Shown here one piece after another: positions 16,676-26,339 of a stretch of DNA of 64,000 nucleotides (position 1 is the first letter of the stretch; each line of letters opens with the position of its first letter). The DNA is from Saprospiraceae bacterium UBA1994 (lineage in GTDB: Bacteria > Bacteroidota > Bacteroidia > Chitinophagales > Saprospiraceae), in NCBI GenBank assembly GCA_002335865.1, contig DDCY01000012.1, positions 145,753-209,752 of the forward strand, given 5' to 3'. The position numbers were made by a program, and so were the translations under genes. The notes beneath the pieces were generated by a model that saw only the letters and a program-made list of their open reading frames with translations, made no database searches and was not told the origin of the DNA.

Positions 16676-17920
16676 ATGAAAGCGACTATACTCACTATAG
16701 GTGACGAATTACTAATAGGACAAATCATCGATACTAATGCGGCTTGGATGTCACAAAAATTGACCGCTCTAGGTATCTCAGTGTTAGAGAGAATTACTGT
16801 ACCTGATGAGCATGGTCCGATAGTAGAAGGAATAAGATATTGCCTCAGAAAGTCGGATATAGTACTAATAACTGGTGGACTTGGTCCTACCAAAGATGAT
16901 ATCACTAAATTGTCTATAGCTGACTATCTAGGTGTAGGTATGGAGTTTCATAAAGAAGTGTTCGATAGAATTAAAGCCATATTTGCTCCTAGAGATATAC
17001 CGTTGACTGACGCTCATAAAGATCAATGTTATCTTCCTGAAAATGTAGAGATATTGACTAATACTATGGGTACTGCTCCTGGAATGCTTTGGCAGCATGA
17101 AGGAAAGCAAATCGTTTCGATGCCAGGCGTTCCGTATGAGATGAAGGCTATTATGACAGAGCATCTTCTGCCGCGATTAGCACAAAATCCAGATCGGAAA
17201 GTGATACTTCACAAGACGATAATGACAGCTGGTATGGGCGAATCTAGTATCGCAGATAAGATTGAAGATATAGTTGATGGATTTGATGAGGACGTAAGTA
17301 TAGCCTACTTACCTGGATTAGCGCAAGTAAGGTTGCGTATTACTGCCAAAGGCGATAATGAATCAGTATTGCAATCCAAATTGGATAAAGCTGTAGAATT
17401 AGTACGCGATAGAGTAAGTGATTTAGTATTTGGGTATGATGAGATCACATTGCAAGAAGCCTTACAACAGATGTGTATTGATCGTGGACTGACTGTAGGT
17501 ACAGCGGAGAGTTGTACAGGTGGCCATGTATCTCATTTGATTACGTCCATCTCTGGATCATCTGCTTATTATAAAGGGTCGGCGATTACCTATTGCAATG
17601 CACTCAAGCAGAAGATGCTCGGTGTAAAAGCTGAGACGCTCGAAGCATATGGAGCAGTCAGTGAACAAGTGGTAGAAGAGATGGTAAAAGGCGCATTAGA
17701 TCTTTTAGATGTAGATATCGCTGTGGCACTTTCTGGTGTAGCTGGACCCAAGGGTGGCTCTACAGAAAAACCTGTGGGTACTGTATGTATCGCAGTTGGT
17801 ACACATGGTATATTAGAGACACGAACTATATTGTCTTCTAAGGATCGCAGTAAAAACATTGCTTATGCTAGTAACCAGGCATTGAATATGCTAAGAAAAT
17901 ACGTTTTGCAGGCTAAATAA
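16676..17920 (+). CDS. cinA: CinA family protein (nicotinamide-nucleotide amidohydrolase / competence-damage-inducible)
   Basis: A 414-residue two-domain protein. The N-terminal MoaB/MoeA-like (COG1058) domain carries IGDELLIGQIIDTN and ITGGLGPTKDD, and by family can act as an ADP-ribose pyrophosphatase. The C-terminal CinA_C domain (about 255-414) with GTAESCTGGHVSH and SGVAGPKGG is the nicotinamide mononucleotide deamidase type. Together they recycle pyridine nucleotides; a historical link to competence comes from other phyla. The length is full. The gene runs in the same direction as the E2 gene 70 bases later. Confidence 0.92.
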   Translation: MKATILTIGDELLIGQIIDTNAAWMSQKLTALGISVLERITVPDEHGPIVEGIRYCLRKSDIVLITGGLGPTKDDITKLSIADYLGVGMEFHKEVFDRIKAIFAPRDIPLTDAHKDQCYLPENVEILTNTMGTAPGMLWQHEGKQIVSMPGVPYEMKAIMTEHLLPRLAQNPDRKVILHKTIMTAGMGESSIADKIEDIVDGFDEDVSIAYLPGLAQVRLRITAKGDNESVLQSKLDKAVELVRDRVSDLVFGYDEITLQEALQQMCIDRGLTVGTAESCTGGHVSHLITSISGSSAYYKGSAITYCNALKQKMLGVKAETLEAYGAVSEQVVEEMVKGALDLLDVDIAVALSGVAGPKGGSTEKPVGTVCIAVGTHGILETRTILSSKDRSKNIAYASNQALNMLRKYVLQAK

Positions 17921-17932
17921 GTTAACTTTGTT

Positions 17933-17940
17933 ATCGATTT
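17933..17940 (+). promoter_or_regulatory. Promoter -7 element (TAACTTTG) for the E2 gene
   Basis: A perfect TAnnTTTG match lies 50 bases before the E2 start. A TTTG at 17915-17918 is 14 bases upstream, shorter than usual spacing, so the -33 assignment is doubtful. Confidence 0.45.
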
Positions 17941-17990
17941 TGGAGATGATACGAAGTTGACCAATTTTGAAATAAACATAAACTGAATAT

Positions 17991-19325
17991 ATGGCTAAAG
18001 TAGAGTTAATCATGCCAAAAATGGGCGAAAGTATCATGGAAGCGACTATCCTCAATTGGACTAAAAGTGTAGGTGATACGATTGATTTAGATGAGACTGT
18101 ACTCGAGATAGCTACGGACAAAGTAGACTCCGAAATACCATCACCTGTAGTAGGAGTACTATCTGAAATATTGTTTGAAGTAGATGCCGTAGTGCCAATT
18201 GGTACTGTGATCGCTATAATAGCTACAGAAGGAGAAAGTGCATCTCCATCCGCTAGCGTTTCAGTGACAGCGTCACCAGCAGCAGCGCAAGCAGCAGCTG
18301 TAAAAGCAGCAGTAGTACCAGCGGCTTCGGCTAATGTAGCATCCTCAAGCAATGGAGTAGGCGATAGTAAGAGATTCTACTCTCCCTTAGTGAAAAATAT
18401 TGCGGCATCAGAAGGAATAGCATTATCTGAACTAGAATCTGTACCCGGTTCAGGGGCTAAAGGCAGAGTAACTAAAAAAGATTTGCTAGCATATGTAGTA
18501 AATAGATCTGGAGCACCAACGACCTCGGTAGCTGGACCAGCGGTAGTAAAGACTGTGTCAGCTCCAAAAGCATCAACAAATGTATCAACTGCATCAAGTA
18601 ATGTTAGTGCGACAGGCAATGTTGAGATCATTGAGATGGATCGTATGCGTAAGTTGATAGCTGACCATATGGTAATGAGTAAACATACGTCTCCTCACGT
18701 AACATCATTCGTAGAGGCTGATGTAACTAACTTAGTGAATTGGAGAAACTCTGTAAAAGGAGAATTTATAAAGAATCATGGAGAGAAAATTACGTTTACT
18801 CCTATATTCATAGAAGCAGTAGTGAAAGCGATAAAGGACTTTCCAGGTGTAAATGCATCAGTAGATGGTACAAGCATCATTATGAAAAAGGATATCAATA
18901 TAGGAATGGCAGCGGCTCTACCTAGTGGTAATTTAATAGTACCAGTAATTAAAAATGCAGATACTCTCAATATGGTAGGTCTTACTAAGAAAGTAAATGA
19001 CTTAGCCGGTAGAGCGAGAACAAATAATTTGTCTCCAAATGAAATACAAGGGGGAACATTTACAATGACGAACGTAGGTACATTTGGAAATGTGATGGGT
19101 ACACCTATCATCAATCAACCTCAAGTAGCTATATTAGCAGTAGGAGCCATCCGCAAAAAACCAGCAGTAGTAGAAACAGAATATGGAGACGTCATAGCTA
19201 TCAGGCAGATGATGTTTTTATCACTATCGTACGACCATAGAGTTGTAGATGGCATGCTTGGAGGATCCTTCCTCAAGAGGATAGCTGACTACCTTGAACA
19301 GTTCGATGTAGATCAGAAAATATAA
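17991..19325 (+). CDS. 2-oxoacid dehydrogenase E2 component (dihydrolipoamide acyltransferase)
   Basis: A 444-residue acyltransferase that forms the core of a 2-oxoacid dehydrogenase complex. An N-terminal lipoyl domain carries the lipoylated Lys44 in EIATDKVDSEI. An Ala/Ser/Val-rich flexible linker (about 85-120) leads to the E3/E1-binding domain (SPLVKNIAASEGIALSELE and GRVTKKDLLAY), then a second low-complexity linker, then the catalytic domain ending with SYDHRVVDG, which holds the active His and Asp. It could belong to the branched-chain, 2-oxoglutarate or pyruvate complex; the fused E1 at 29607-31676 is of branched-chain/pyruvate type and is a possible partner. The stop codon overlaps the next start by one base (TAATG), so the two are translationally coupled. 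Confidence 0.9.
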   Translation: MAKVELIMPKMGESIMEATILNWTKSVGDTIDLDETVLEIATDKVDSEIPSPVVGVLSEILFEVDAVVPIGTVIAIIATEGESASPSASVSVTASPAAAQAAAVKAAVVPAASANVASSSNGVGDSKRFYSPLVKNIAASEGIALSELESVPGSGAKGRVTKKDLLAYVVNRSGAPTTSVAGPAVVKTVSAPKASTNVSTASSNVSATGNVEIIEMDRMRKLIADHMVMSKHTSPHVTSFVEADVTNLVNWRNSVKGEFIKNHGEKITFTPIFIEAVVKAIKDFPGVNASVDGTSIIMKKDINIGMAAALPSGNLIVPVIKNADTLNMVGLTKKVNDLAGRARTNNLSPNEIQGGTFTMTNVGTFGNVMGTPIINQPQVAILAVGAIRKKPAVVETEYGDVIAIRQMMFLSLSYDHRVVDGMLGGSFLKRIADYLEQFDVDQKI

Positions 19326-21610
19326 TGAAACATATATTTCTTTGTATTACCGGAGCTTTAAGTATTATTTTATTGACAATAATCTTTTCTTCTTGTGGAT
19401 CAAGTAATTTGCTTGTAGAAGATACTGTTTTAGTCAATGTTCAGTCCTATGTTAGAGGCTTAGACGGACAGGCAGAGAAGTACTTCAAAGCAGAAAAATA
19501 CAGAGAGGCCCTTGAGCTTTATAAAGGACTCAAAAGCACAAAAGAAAATTTGCTTTATAAAGGTATTGCCGCGTATCATGTTGGAGAAATAGATCTTTCA
19601 CTCAGGTCCCTTATCGATTCCTATAGCAATGGAAATCGTGACAAGAGATTATATGTTTATATGGCCGATAATTACTTGACTCAAGGCAAGTATGAACAGG
19701 CTACTAGTTTTTATAAAAATTATTTGCGATTTATAGATAAAGATTCTCCAGAGAGAAATGAGACAATCCATAAGATCAAAAGATGTGGATTTGCCAAAGA
19801 CTACAAATATGTAGATCAAAGAGCATTTGTAGAGAATCTAGGGGAATCAGTGAATACTATATATGATGAATTATCAGCATTGCAGAGCCCTGGTAACCCC
19901 AATAAATATTACTTTTCATCTAATAGAAATGGTAGTACAGGAGGACTAAGATCTGAGGATGGTACTAAGGATAATATCTATGGCTCATATTCATCTGATA
20001 TGTATGCAATAGAAACTACAGGAGGTAATTGGAATTTTGTTTCAAGTATCGATCCTGTTCTCAATACACCAAGACATGATATTATTCAAGATTTTAGTAG
20101 GGGTGGAGAAATTCTCTATTATCTTAAAACTAATGATTTTAAAGAAGGATCTTTTCTGACAGATACTTTTAGAATAGACAGAGAACTAGTAAAATTTCCT
20201 AGAGTAATGCAATGTCCTATAGTAGGAGATTTGGGCGATAGAGATATTCGGGTCTTTGACGATAATACATACCTATTCTCAAGTATTAGAAAAGGAGGTT
20301 ATGGTGGATATGATCTCTATTTTCTTACTAAAGAAGACGGAGTTTGGTCTGATCCGATTAATTTGGGTCCTGAGATTAATAGCTCTTTTGACGAAATCAC
20401 ACCATACTTAACTAGTAATGGTAGTAAGCTATATTTTAGTTCTAATAGAATTAATAGTATGGGTGGATATGATGTCTACGAATCAGACTTTGGATTAGAG
20501 ACAAGCAAATGGTCAAAACCAGCTAATCTCGGATTGCCGATCAATTCTTCTAGAGATGATATATACTTTAGATTAGCCGCAGATGGTTTATCTGGAATGA
20601 TGTCATCTAACAGAGTAGAGTCTATGGGTGGGCATGATTTATTTATGGTATATTTTAAAAATCAGATTCAAGATCAAATGAATCTGATTTATACTGTACC
20701 TTTTCTCAAAGTAAGAGAAAGTAAACTTTTGGAAGAAGTCTCGAAAGCTGAAGAAATAGCGATTGCAAAAGAGGATAAAAAGGATTCAATAGGTGTAATT
20801 ATAGAATCAGAAGAAGAAGTCGTAGTAGAAGCAGAGGAGAAGAAAGATTATTCAGGAATGAAAAAAAGGGAGGTGGTAATTGCTTCATTATTATACGGTG
20901 CATCTGAGAATATTATAAATCCTCAGAATCTGACCCAACTTAATAGAGTAATAGAAACACTTAAAATTTTTCCTGAAGCGAGTGTAGAAATAACAGGCCA
21001 TGCAGTGAAAGAAGGTCTACCAGAATTTGATCTTTATTTTTCAATTAAAAGAGCTGAAAAGGCAGCCGATTACCTCAAACAGAACGGAATTTCTTCAAAT
21101 AGAATTTTTCTGAGAGGTGTAGGTACACAATACAGCATTGTATCCTCAAGTAACGTAATACTATCCAACAAGTATAACAGAAGATTGGAGCTGAGAATAG
21201 TAGCGCCATCTGAAGTCCCTCTTAGGGTTATTTATAATAATCCATCTATCCCAGATCAATCTAAAGACAAAAAAGCCAAAAAATTTACTGCTTTTCAATC
21301 AGGATTAAAGTATAAGATCTCGCTAATTGCAACTAAGCAAATGTATAAAGATCCTATTATCAGAATTGAATCTGATGTTATGATAGATAAAGAAATAGGT
21401 ACTGAAAATTACCAATATACCGTGGGGATATTCGAGACATATTCCCATGCGAGATCTGCTAAATCAAGACTGACAAGTACTAATCAGTATAATAGTATTT
21501 CTATAGAAACATATATAGATGGTAGAATAGTAGATAGAAATAATATTTCTAGTCTTCAGTCGAAATATCCTGACCTGATAAATTTTATTAACTATGAAAT
21601 GTCTAATTAG
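19325..21610 (+). CDS. TPR / PD40 / OmpA-like lipoprotein with SPOR-like C-terminus
   Basis: A 761-residue outer-membrane lipoprotein candidate: the signal sequence ends in IFSSC with the lipid-bearing Cys at residue 24. TPR-type helices (about 45-160) are followed by PD40 propeller repeats (about 170-450; FSSNRNGSTGG, FSSNRINSMGGYDVYE, MSSNRVESMGGHDLF), an acidic low-complexity linker (about 475-510) and an OmpA-like domain (about 515-640). In the last, the usual GHTD-x-x-G is GHAVKEG, so the Asp that contacts diaminopimelate is lost, while KYNRRLELR keeps the Arg region. The final 70 residues (YQYTVGIFETYSHARSAKSRL) resemble a SPOR-like module. The order recalls PorE, but peptidoglycan binding may differ. 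It overlaps the E2 gene by one base. Confidence 0.82.
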   Translation: MKHIFLCITGALSIILLTIIFSSCGSSNLLVEDTVLVNVQSYVRGLDGQAEKYFKAEKYREALELYKGLKSTKENLLYKGIAAYHVGEIDLSLRSLIDSYSNGNRDKRLYVYMADNYLTQGKYEQATSFYKNYLRFIDKDSPERNETIHKIKRCGFAKDYKYVDQRAFVENLGESVNTIYDELSALQSPGNPNKYYFSSNRNGSTGGLRSEDGTKDNIYGSYSSDMYAIETTGGNWNFVSSIDPVLNTPRHDIIQDFSRGGEILYYLKTNDFKEGSFLTDTFRIDRELVKFPRVMQCPIVGDLGDRDIRVFDDNTYLFSSIRKGGYGGYDLYFLTKEDGVWSDPINLGPEINSSFDEITPYLTSNGSKLYFSSNRINSMGGYDVYESDFGLETSKWSKPANLGLPINSSRDDIYFRLAADGLSGMMSSNRVESMGGHDLFMVYFKNQIQDQMNLIYTVPFLKVRESKLLEEVSKAEEIAIAKEDKKDSIGVIIESEEEVVVEAEEKKDYSGMKKREVVIASLLYGASENIINPQNLTQLNRVIETLKIFPEASVEITGHAVKEGLPEFDLYFSIKRAEKAADYLKQNGISSNRIFLRGVGTQYSIVSSSNVILSNKYNRRLELRIVAPSEVPLRVIYNNPSIPDQSKDKKAKKFTAFQSGLKYKISLIATKQMYKDPIIRIESDVMIDKEIGTENYQYTVGIFETYSHARSAKSRLTSTNQYNSISIETYIDGRIVDRNNISSLQSKYPDLINFINYEMSN

Positions 21611-21647
21611 GTTTAGGACTGTAAATTAAATAGATTTTAAATAACTA

Positions 21648-21675
21648 TTGAAAGTTCTAATACCTTTTATCTTTA
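21648..21675 (+). promoter_or_regulatory. Promoter for the thioredoxin-like gene (TTG-N17-TATCTTTA)
   Basis: TTG at 21648-21650 and TATCTTTA at 21668-21675 give a promoter with one mismatch in the last base of the -7 element. It supports the downstream ATG at 21728 as the start rather than the in-frame ATG at 21677, which would lie right at the transcription start. Confidence 0.45.
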
Positions 21676-21727
21676 GATGGGAATTTCAGATATAATTGTA
21701 ATTTTTTCAATTAGCAAAAAGAAACTT

Positions 21728-22909
21728 ATGAAGTTATTCTTAATCACAATAGGGCTATTTGCTAGTGTATCAATATTTGCACAAGAAGTTGATAGTATAA
21801 GATTTATTCTAGCAGACTTGACTAAGGCACAAGTGCAAGCAACTAATGCTGATAAAATAATTTTCGTTGATGCCTATACCACTTGGTGTGGGCCCTGTAA
21901 AATGATGGATCGTACTACATTCAAAGATGAGGAAGTTGCCAAATTCTACAATGATAATTTTGTAAACCTTAAGATGGACATGGAAAAAGGCAAAGGGCCA
22001 ACTTTTGCGCAAAAGCATTCTGTGCGAGGATATCCATCTCTTTTGTTTTTGAATGCTAGGGGAGATCTTGTACACCGTTCTTTGGGTTTTCAAGATGAAA
22101 AAAGATTCTTAAAATTAGGTCAGTCTGCTTCTGATCCAAGCCAACAAGTAATCACATTGCAAAATCGATTCGAATCAGGTGAGAAAGATCAAAAATTCTT
22201 ACTTAATTATGCCGATGCACTAACTATGGCTGGTATGAGTGGGTATGATGAAGTGACACAGGCTTATATTGAACAAGAGAAAAATTGGAACACTTCAAAG
22301 AATATAAAAGTGTTATTTGATTACTCAAAGGCATCGCTCGATTCTAAACTTTTTCAATATATGATTGCTAATAAAGATCTGTTTGAAGCCGAAATAGGTA
22401 TGCAGAAAGTAGAGGATAAAATCTCTTTTGCTGCTAGTTCGGATGTAAGGTCAAAGCAAGTAGATACTACAGATAAAGAGGCACTGACAACTCACTTTGC
22501 TAAGTACTTTGGTGTAGATCATGCAGATGAAAGAGCTATCGGATACTATCTCAATAATCTTATGTATTCGCCAGGAGAAATCAACGAACAGAAGTACTTG
22601 GCTGATGTTCAATTATTTATGGCTAGTAATCCCGCTCTTAGTTTTAAGAGCCTCAATGCACACGCTTGGAGAATTTATGAATTGAGTGATGATAGGTTAT
22701 TGTTGGCTCAAGCAGAATCATGGATCAATAAGTCTATTGAACAAGAAAAAAATTCTTTTAATCTTGATACTAAGGCATCTATACTGTACAAGTTAGGGAA
22801 GAAAAATGAAGCTTTGAAGGCCGCGGAAGAATCTGTTAAATTGGCAGGAGAAGAGGGTAGTGACCCTAGTGCGACGGAAGAGCTGATATCGAAAATCAAG
22901 GCGATGTAG
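21728..22909 (+). CDS. Exported thioredoxin-fold protein with TPR-like C-terminal part
   Basis: Starting at the ATG at 21728 the protein has 393 residues and a clear signal peptide (MKLFLITIGLFASVSIFAQ); an upstream in-frame ATG at 21677 would put 17 extra residues before it. A thioredoxin domain follows with the redox motif WCGPCK near residue 45 and a cis-Pro in GYPSLLF. The remainder is helical and ends in repeats resembling TPR (LDTKASILYKLGKKNEALKAAEESVKLA). Such periplasmic proteins reduce or isomerise disulfides or help cytochrome maturation; the exact partner is unknown. DsbD at 54659-57187 could supply electrons. A strong hairpin follows the gene. Confidence 0.85.
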   Translation: MKLFLITIGLFASVSIFAQEVDSIRFILADLTKAQVQATNADKIIFVDAYTTWCGPCKMMDRTTFKDEEVAKFYNDNFVNLKMDMEKGKGPTFAQKHSVRGYPSLLFLNARGDLVHRSLGFQDEKRFLKLGQSASDPSQQVITLQNRFESGEKDQKFLLNYADALTMAGMSGYDEVTQAYIEQEKNWNTSKNIKVLFDYSKASLDSKLFQYMIANKDLFEAEIGMQKVEDKISFAASSDVRSKQVDTTDKEALTTHFAKYFGVDHADERAIGYYLNNLMYSPGEINEQKYLADVQLFMASNPALSFKSLNAHAWRIYELSDDRLLLAQAESWINKSIEQEKNSFNLDTKASILYKLGKKNEALKAAEESVKLAGEEGSDPSATEELISKIKAM

Positions 22910-22935
22910 GTATGATAAATGCAAAAAATATATAG

Positions 22936-22966
22936 AAAGGCCATTGAAGTTAATTCAATGACCTTT
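22936..22966. terminator. Bidirectional terminator between the thioredoxin-like gene and dprA
   Basis: The arms AAAGGCCATTGAA (22936-22948) and TTCAATGACCTTT (22954-22966) pair over 13 positions with one mismatch, around a 5-base loop. On the plus strand the second arm merges into a run of six T residues (22964-22969); on the minus strand the A/T context also fits. It lies between convergent genes and probably stops both. Confidence 0.75.
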
Positions 22967-22990
22967 TTTCTCTTCTAAGGCTACAATACT

Positions 22991-24085
22991 TTATTGCATC
23001 ATATATCTCTTTCCTGGCAAAGGCCTCACTATCCCTTTAAATTCTAATTGGATCAATATCGAGGATAGCTCTGACGCAGGGATCTGCATCAGATGCTGTA
23101 GCGTATCTATAGGAAGTTCTTTATGCGATCTGATATAATCTACTATTGATTGTTCTCTATCCGATAATTCTACAAATAGTTGCGCTTGTATAGGTTGATT
23201 ATTAATCTCATCCCATCGCATGATATAGGCAATGTCTTTCGCTGATTCTATCATGTGAGCTTTGTGTGATTTGATTAGTTTGTTAGGTCCTGTTGACATT
23301 TCATCATTGACTCTACCTGGTACGGCAAACACATCTTTGTTATAGGAATCTGCAAATGTAGCGGTAATAATAGATCCTCCTCTTAATGCGGATTCTACGA
23401 TAATAACAGCGTCACTCAGAGCGGCGATGATACGATTACGTAGAGGAAAATTTTCTCGATCTGGCTTACTGTCATGGCCAAACTCTGTAAGAAGGCCACC
23501 GTGATTTACCATTTTTTGAGTTAGTTTTCTGTTGGTAGCTGGGTAAACCATATCTAGTCCGTGTCCAAGTACACCAATAGTTTCTTGGCCGGTCTCTACA
23601 GACTTACGATGCGAGGTAGTGTCTATTCCATATGCCAATCCACTGATAATGCTCACTCCATATGTTTTGAGCCCTTCGACTATTTTCTCACATTGTATGA
23701 CTCCGTATTCGCTTGGCTTACGTGTGCCCACGATACCAATAGTTCGCTGTGGATTAAGGTTGGCTGAGCCTTGATAGTATAGCATAACAGGACTCTGATC
23801 AAAATACTTGAGTCGGCGAGGGTAATCATCATTGAGGTAGTACAATGTAGAGACCTTGTTTTTCTCAATGAATTTTAGTTCTATTTCTGCTCTAGACAAT
23901 GCATCATCTCTATCGCTCAATATTTGTTGTGCGGTGATCTGAGCAATTTGAGGTATAGCGACAAGATCTGCTGCGCTGGCTGACCAAAGTGCTTCAGGTG
24001 ATCCGAGGTGTGCAATTATTGACTTGGCAGATACTGGACCTACATTGTTGATCTTAGTGATCGCAATTTGATGAAGTAATGACAT
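22991..24085 (-). CDS. dprA: DNA-processing protein DprA
   Basis: A 364-residue protein of the DprA/Smf family, which binds incoming single-stranded DNA and loads RecA during natural transformation. The N-terminal part has a helix-hairpin-helix-like region (about 10-60), then the Rossmann core with GIVGTRKPSEYG, SGLAYGIDTTSH, LGHGLDMVYP, SEFG-like TEFGHDSKP, FPLRNRIIAALSDAVIIVESALRGGS and VFAVPG, all canonical. A C-terminal winged-helix-type segment (about 305-364) is present. The gene is usually kept even where competence has not been shown. It lies downstream of the TMTC-like gene in the same direction but 209 bases away. Confidence 0.95.
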   Translation of the reverse strand: MSLLHQIAITKINNVGPVSAKSIIAHLGSPEALWSASAADLVAIPQIAQITAQQILSDRDDALSRAEIELKFIEKNKVSTLYYLNDDYPRRLKYFDQSPVMLYYQGSANLNPQRTIGIVGTRKPSEYGVIQCEKIVEGLKTYGVSIISGLAYGIDTTSHRKSVETGQETIGVLGHGLDMVYPATNRKLTQKMVNHGGLLTEFGHDSKPDRENFPLRNRIIAALSDAVIIVESALRGGSIITATFADSYNKDVFAVPGRVNDEMSTGPNKLIKSHKAHMIESAKDIAYIMRWDEINNQPIQAQLFVELSDREQSIVDYIRSHKELPIDTLQHLMQIPASELSSILIQLEFKGIVRPLPGKRYMMQ

Positions 24086-24294
24086 TCTAATTTGTTTTTA
24101 CTTTCGTTATTAAATATGAATTGATTACTATTTTTTATCGGCGGTTTGAGCTTTTAGAAAAAATAAATAAAAATAGATTTGTAATTCTAGTTGATGAAAA
24201 TTTTAATTTTAAGTTAGATTTAGAATATTTAATTAATGTTATTGGTCTATTTTTTATTTGTATGCTGAACAAATATCCTCTATCACTAACGTTT

Positions 24295-26205
24295 TTATTC
24301 CACTCGGGCAGATTGATAAAATTTATTGGCATTTGCATTGTCTCCTATCATCTTGTATGTATCACCAATTGCCTTATTCACAATAGTATTGGTTTTTGTG
24401 ATTTCATATGCTTTACCAAGGTAATGCATTGCCCATTTACTATTATTTTTTTTGAGAAGGAGTTCGTTGTAGCCTAGATCATAGTAGAAATTAATAATTG
24501 CATCGTCTGACATACGGTTCCCTCTTAAGTATTCAATATATTCTACGATGAATGGAATATCTGGTCTGTTAGATCCTGCATCTTTTAATGTTGCCAATAG
24601 CTTTGGTAGATTCTGATCTAATTTATATAATTCACTTGCCATACCTGCACGCATAAGTTGTGCATTTTTATAATTAGGTATGAGAGCTGCAGCTTTATTA
24701 GAATATTGCATCCCTTTTATGAGCATTACCTTTTTCTTTTCTCGATCGCTTTCTGCTCTTGCATTATTATAAAGGGCAGTAGACATAAACGAATTTGCTC
24801 TAGCGCTATTAGTCGATACTTTTACAGCGGATTGATTGAGCGTCAGCGCAGATTCCCAAGCGGGTATGCGTGTGAACGTTTTGTATGCGTATCCAATTAT
24901 CATCACTCCCAGAATTCCATAAGCGATATACTTACCGATTGGTGATTTCCAATTACATAATTTTTCTCTAAGTAGATATACGATCAGCAGACAAGAACCT
25001 ACAGTCGATATAAATATGAATCTCTCATTCATAAATGTACCTACATTGACAACCACATTAGACACAATACTCAGTGCTGCTAGATAGAAAATTATTGCGA
25101 AGCTTGTAATTGATTTACTTTTCCATTTCCAAAATACAACAGCTGCTAATCCAAGATGTGTTAAGAGTCCTAAAATCGCTTTATAGTCTTCCCAATTTAA
25201 TATCGGAATAGCATATGGATAGTAATCATGTGATAAATGGATTGGGGCTACACTCAGACCAATATATTTGAGTAGCGTATAAGATATTGTAGCTAACTTC
25301 TGCCCACCAGTCATTCCGTAGAATGGATTATTCATTACATCTGTGATTTCCATACTAAAGTCCGGTACTCCTGCCACATTGAACCTCAATATGAGATAAG
25401 CTATAGTAGTTGTTAATAATAAGCCCATTACTTTAAAGTAGTCTTTAATCTTCGAAGATGTGAAAAAATACATTACTGCAGGGATGATTGCTAAGAATGT
25501 AATTGTGTTTTCTTTAGATAAAAGGCCCAAGAAAAACATGAATACTGCAATTATCAATTGCCATAATTTCTTGCTATTAACATAATGCATTACTGAGATT
25601 ACGGTCAATCCAGAGAATAGCATCGCCATTATTTCGTCTCGTCCTTTTATATTCGCTACAGCCTCTGTATGCACTGGATGAAGTGTATATATTAGAGCAG
25701 TGATGAAGGCCAAGCCAATAAAGGTATCTCTATTTTTATCTCTATTTAGCAATAGTAAGTATAGCATCCAAAATATAATCATACAAGTAAGGCCATAGAA
25801 TACGATATTATTGATATGACCTACTCTTGGTGACATACCAAATGCTTCTACCTCTAATGCGAAGGTTACTAATGATAATGGGCGATATCTACTTCCTTGG
25901 ACTAGATTTTTCTGTTCGCCAAAATATCCAGTCATACTTTCGTTGGTAAGTATATCCCAGACGCCAGCTACACCTTTGGATGTAAACTGATTATCTTTGA
26001 TCACGATAACATCATCTAATACGTATCCATAATCTATACCTTGGAAATATAGTAATCCACAAAGTATAAATAGAATACTTGCTTTCAACCAGTTATCTTT
26101 CCAGAAAGAGTAATCTTGTGGCATATGCGGTACTATTGGCTGGATGACAGTTTTTGACTTTGGTGTCTTTGTTACCGCTGCTTTCTTTTTATTCTTTTTA
26201 GCCAC
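24295..26205 (-). CDS. TMTC-like multi-spanning membrane protein with C-terminal TPRs (candidate protein glycosyltransferase)
   Basis: A 636-residue protein with a Lys-rich cytoplasmic N-terminus (about 1-20), roughly eleven membrane segments (about 36-455) and helical TPR-like repeats at the C-terminus (about 465-636). The first loop has YVLDDVIVI, where an Asp pair sits as in GT-C glycosyltransferases, and further on come RYRPLSLVTFALE and HPVHTEAVANIKGRDE. These motifs closely resemble TMTC proteins (DUF1736 region, GT105), which in animals O-mannosylate cadherins from lipid-linked mannose. A role in periplasmic protein O-glycosylation is an inference from these motifs; bacterial members are mostly uncharacterised. 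It is probably transcribed alone; TAACTTTA about 35 bases upstream is a possible -7 element. Confidence 0.75.
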   Translation of the reverse strand: MAKKNKKKAAVTKTPKSKTVIQPIVPHMPQDYSFWKDNWLKASILFILCGLLYFQGIDYGYVLDDVIVIKDNQFTSKGVAGVWDILTNESMTGYFGEQKNLVQGSRYRPLSLVTFALEVEAFGMSPRVGHINNIVFYGLTCMIIFWMLYLLLLNRDKNRDTFIGLAFITALIYTLHPVHTEAVANIKGRDEIMAMLFSGLTVISVMHYVNSKKLWQLIIAVFMFFLGLLSKENTITFLAIIPAVMYFFTSSKIKDYFKVMGLLLTTTIAYLILRFNVAGVPDFSMEITDVMNNPFYGMTGGQKLATISYTLLKYIGLSVAPIHLSHDYYPYAIPILNWEDYKAILGLLTHLGLAAVVFWKWKSKSITSFAIIFYLAALSIVSNVVVNVGTFMNERFIFISTVGSCLLIVYLLREKLCNWKSPIGKYIAYGILGVMIIGYAYKTFTRIPAWESALTLNQSAVKVSTNSARANSFMSTALYNNARAESDREKKKVMLIKGMQYSNKAAALIPNYKNAQLMRAGMASELYKLDQNLPKLLATLKDAGSNRPDIPFIVEYIEYLRGNRMSDDAIINFYYDLGYNELLLKKNNSKWAMHYLGKAYEITKTNTIVNKAIGDTYKMIGDNANANKFYQSARVE

Positions 26206-26339
26206 TAATTTATTTATGCTTGAAATCTAAAGTTAGCAAATAGAAAGAAAAAATATCAAATAATCCAATTCAGGTACTACGACCGAATTAGTAATAGAAT
26301 ATTTTATCTTCACAATCTTATCAAAAGGAAAAATTGAAA

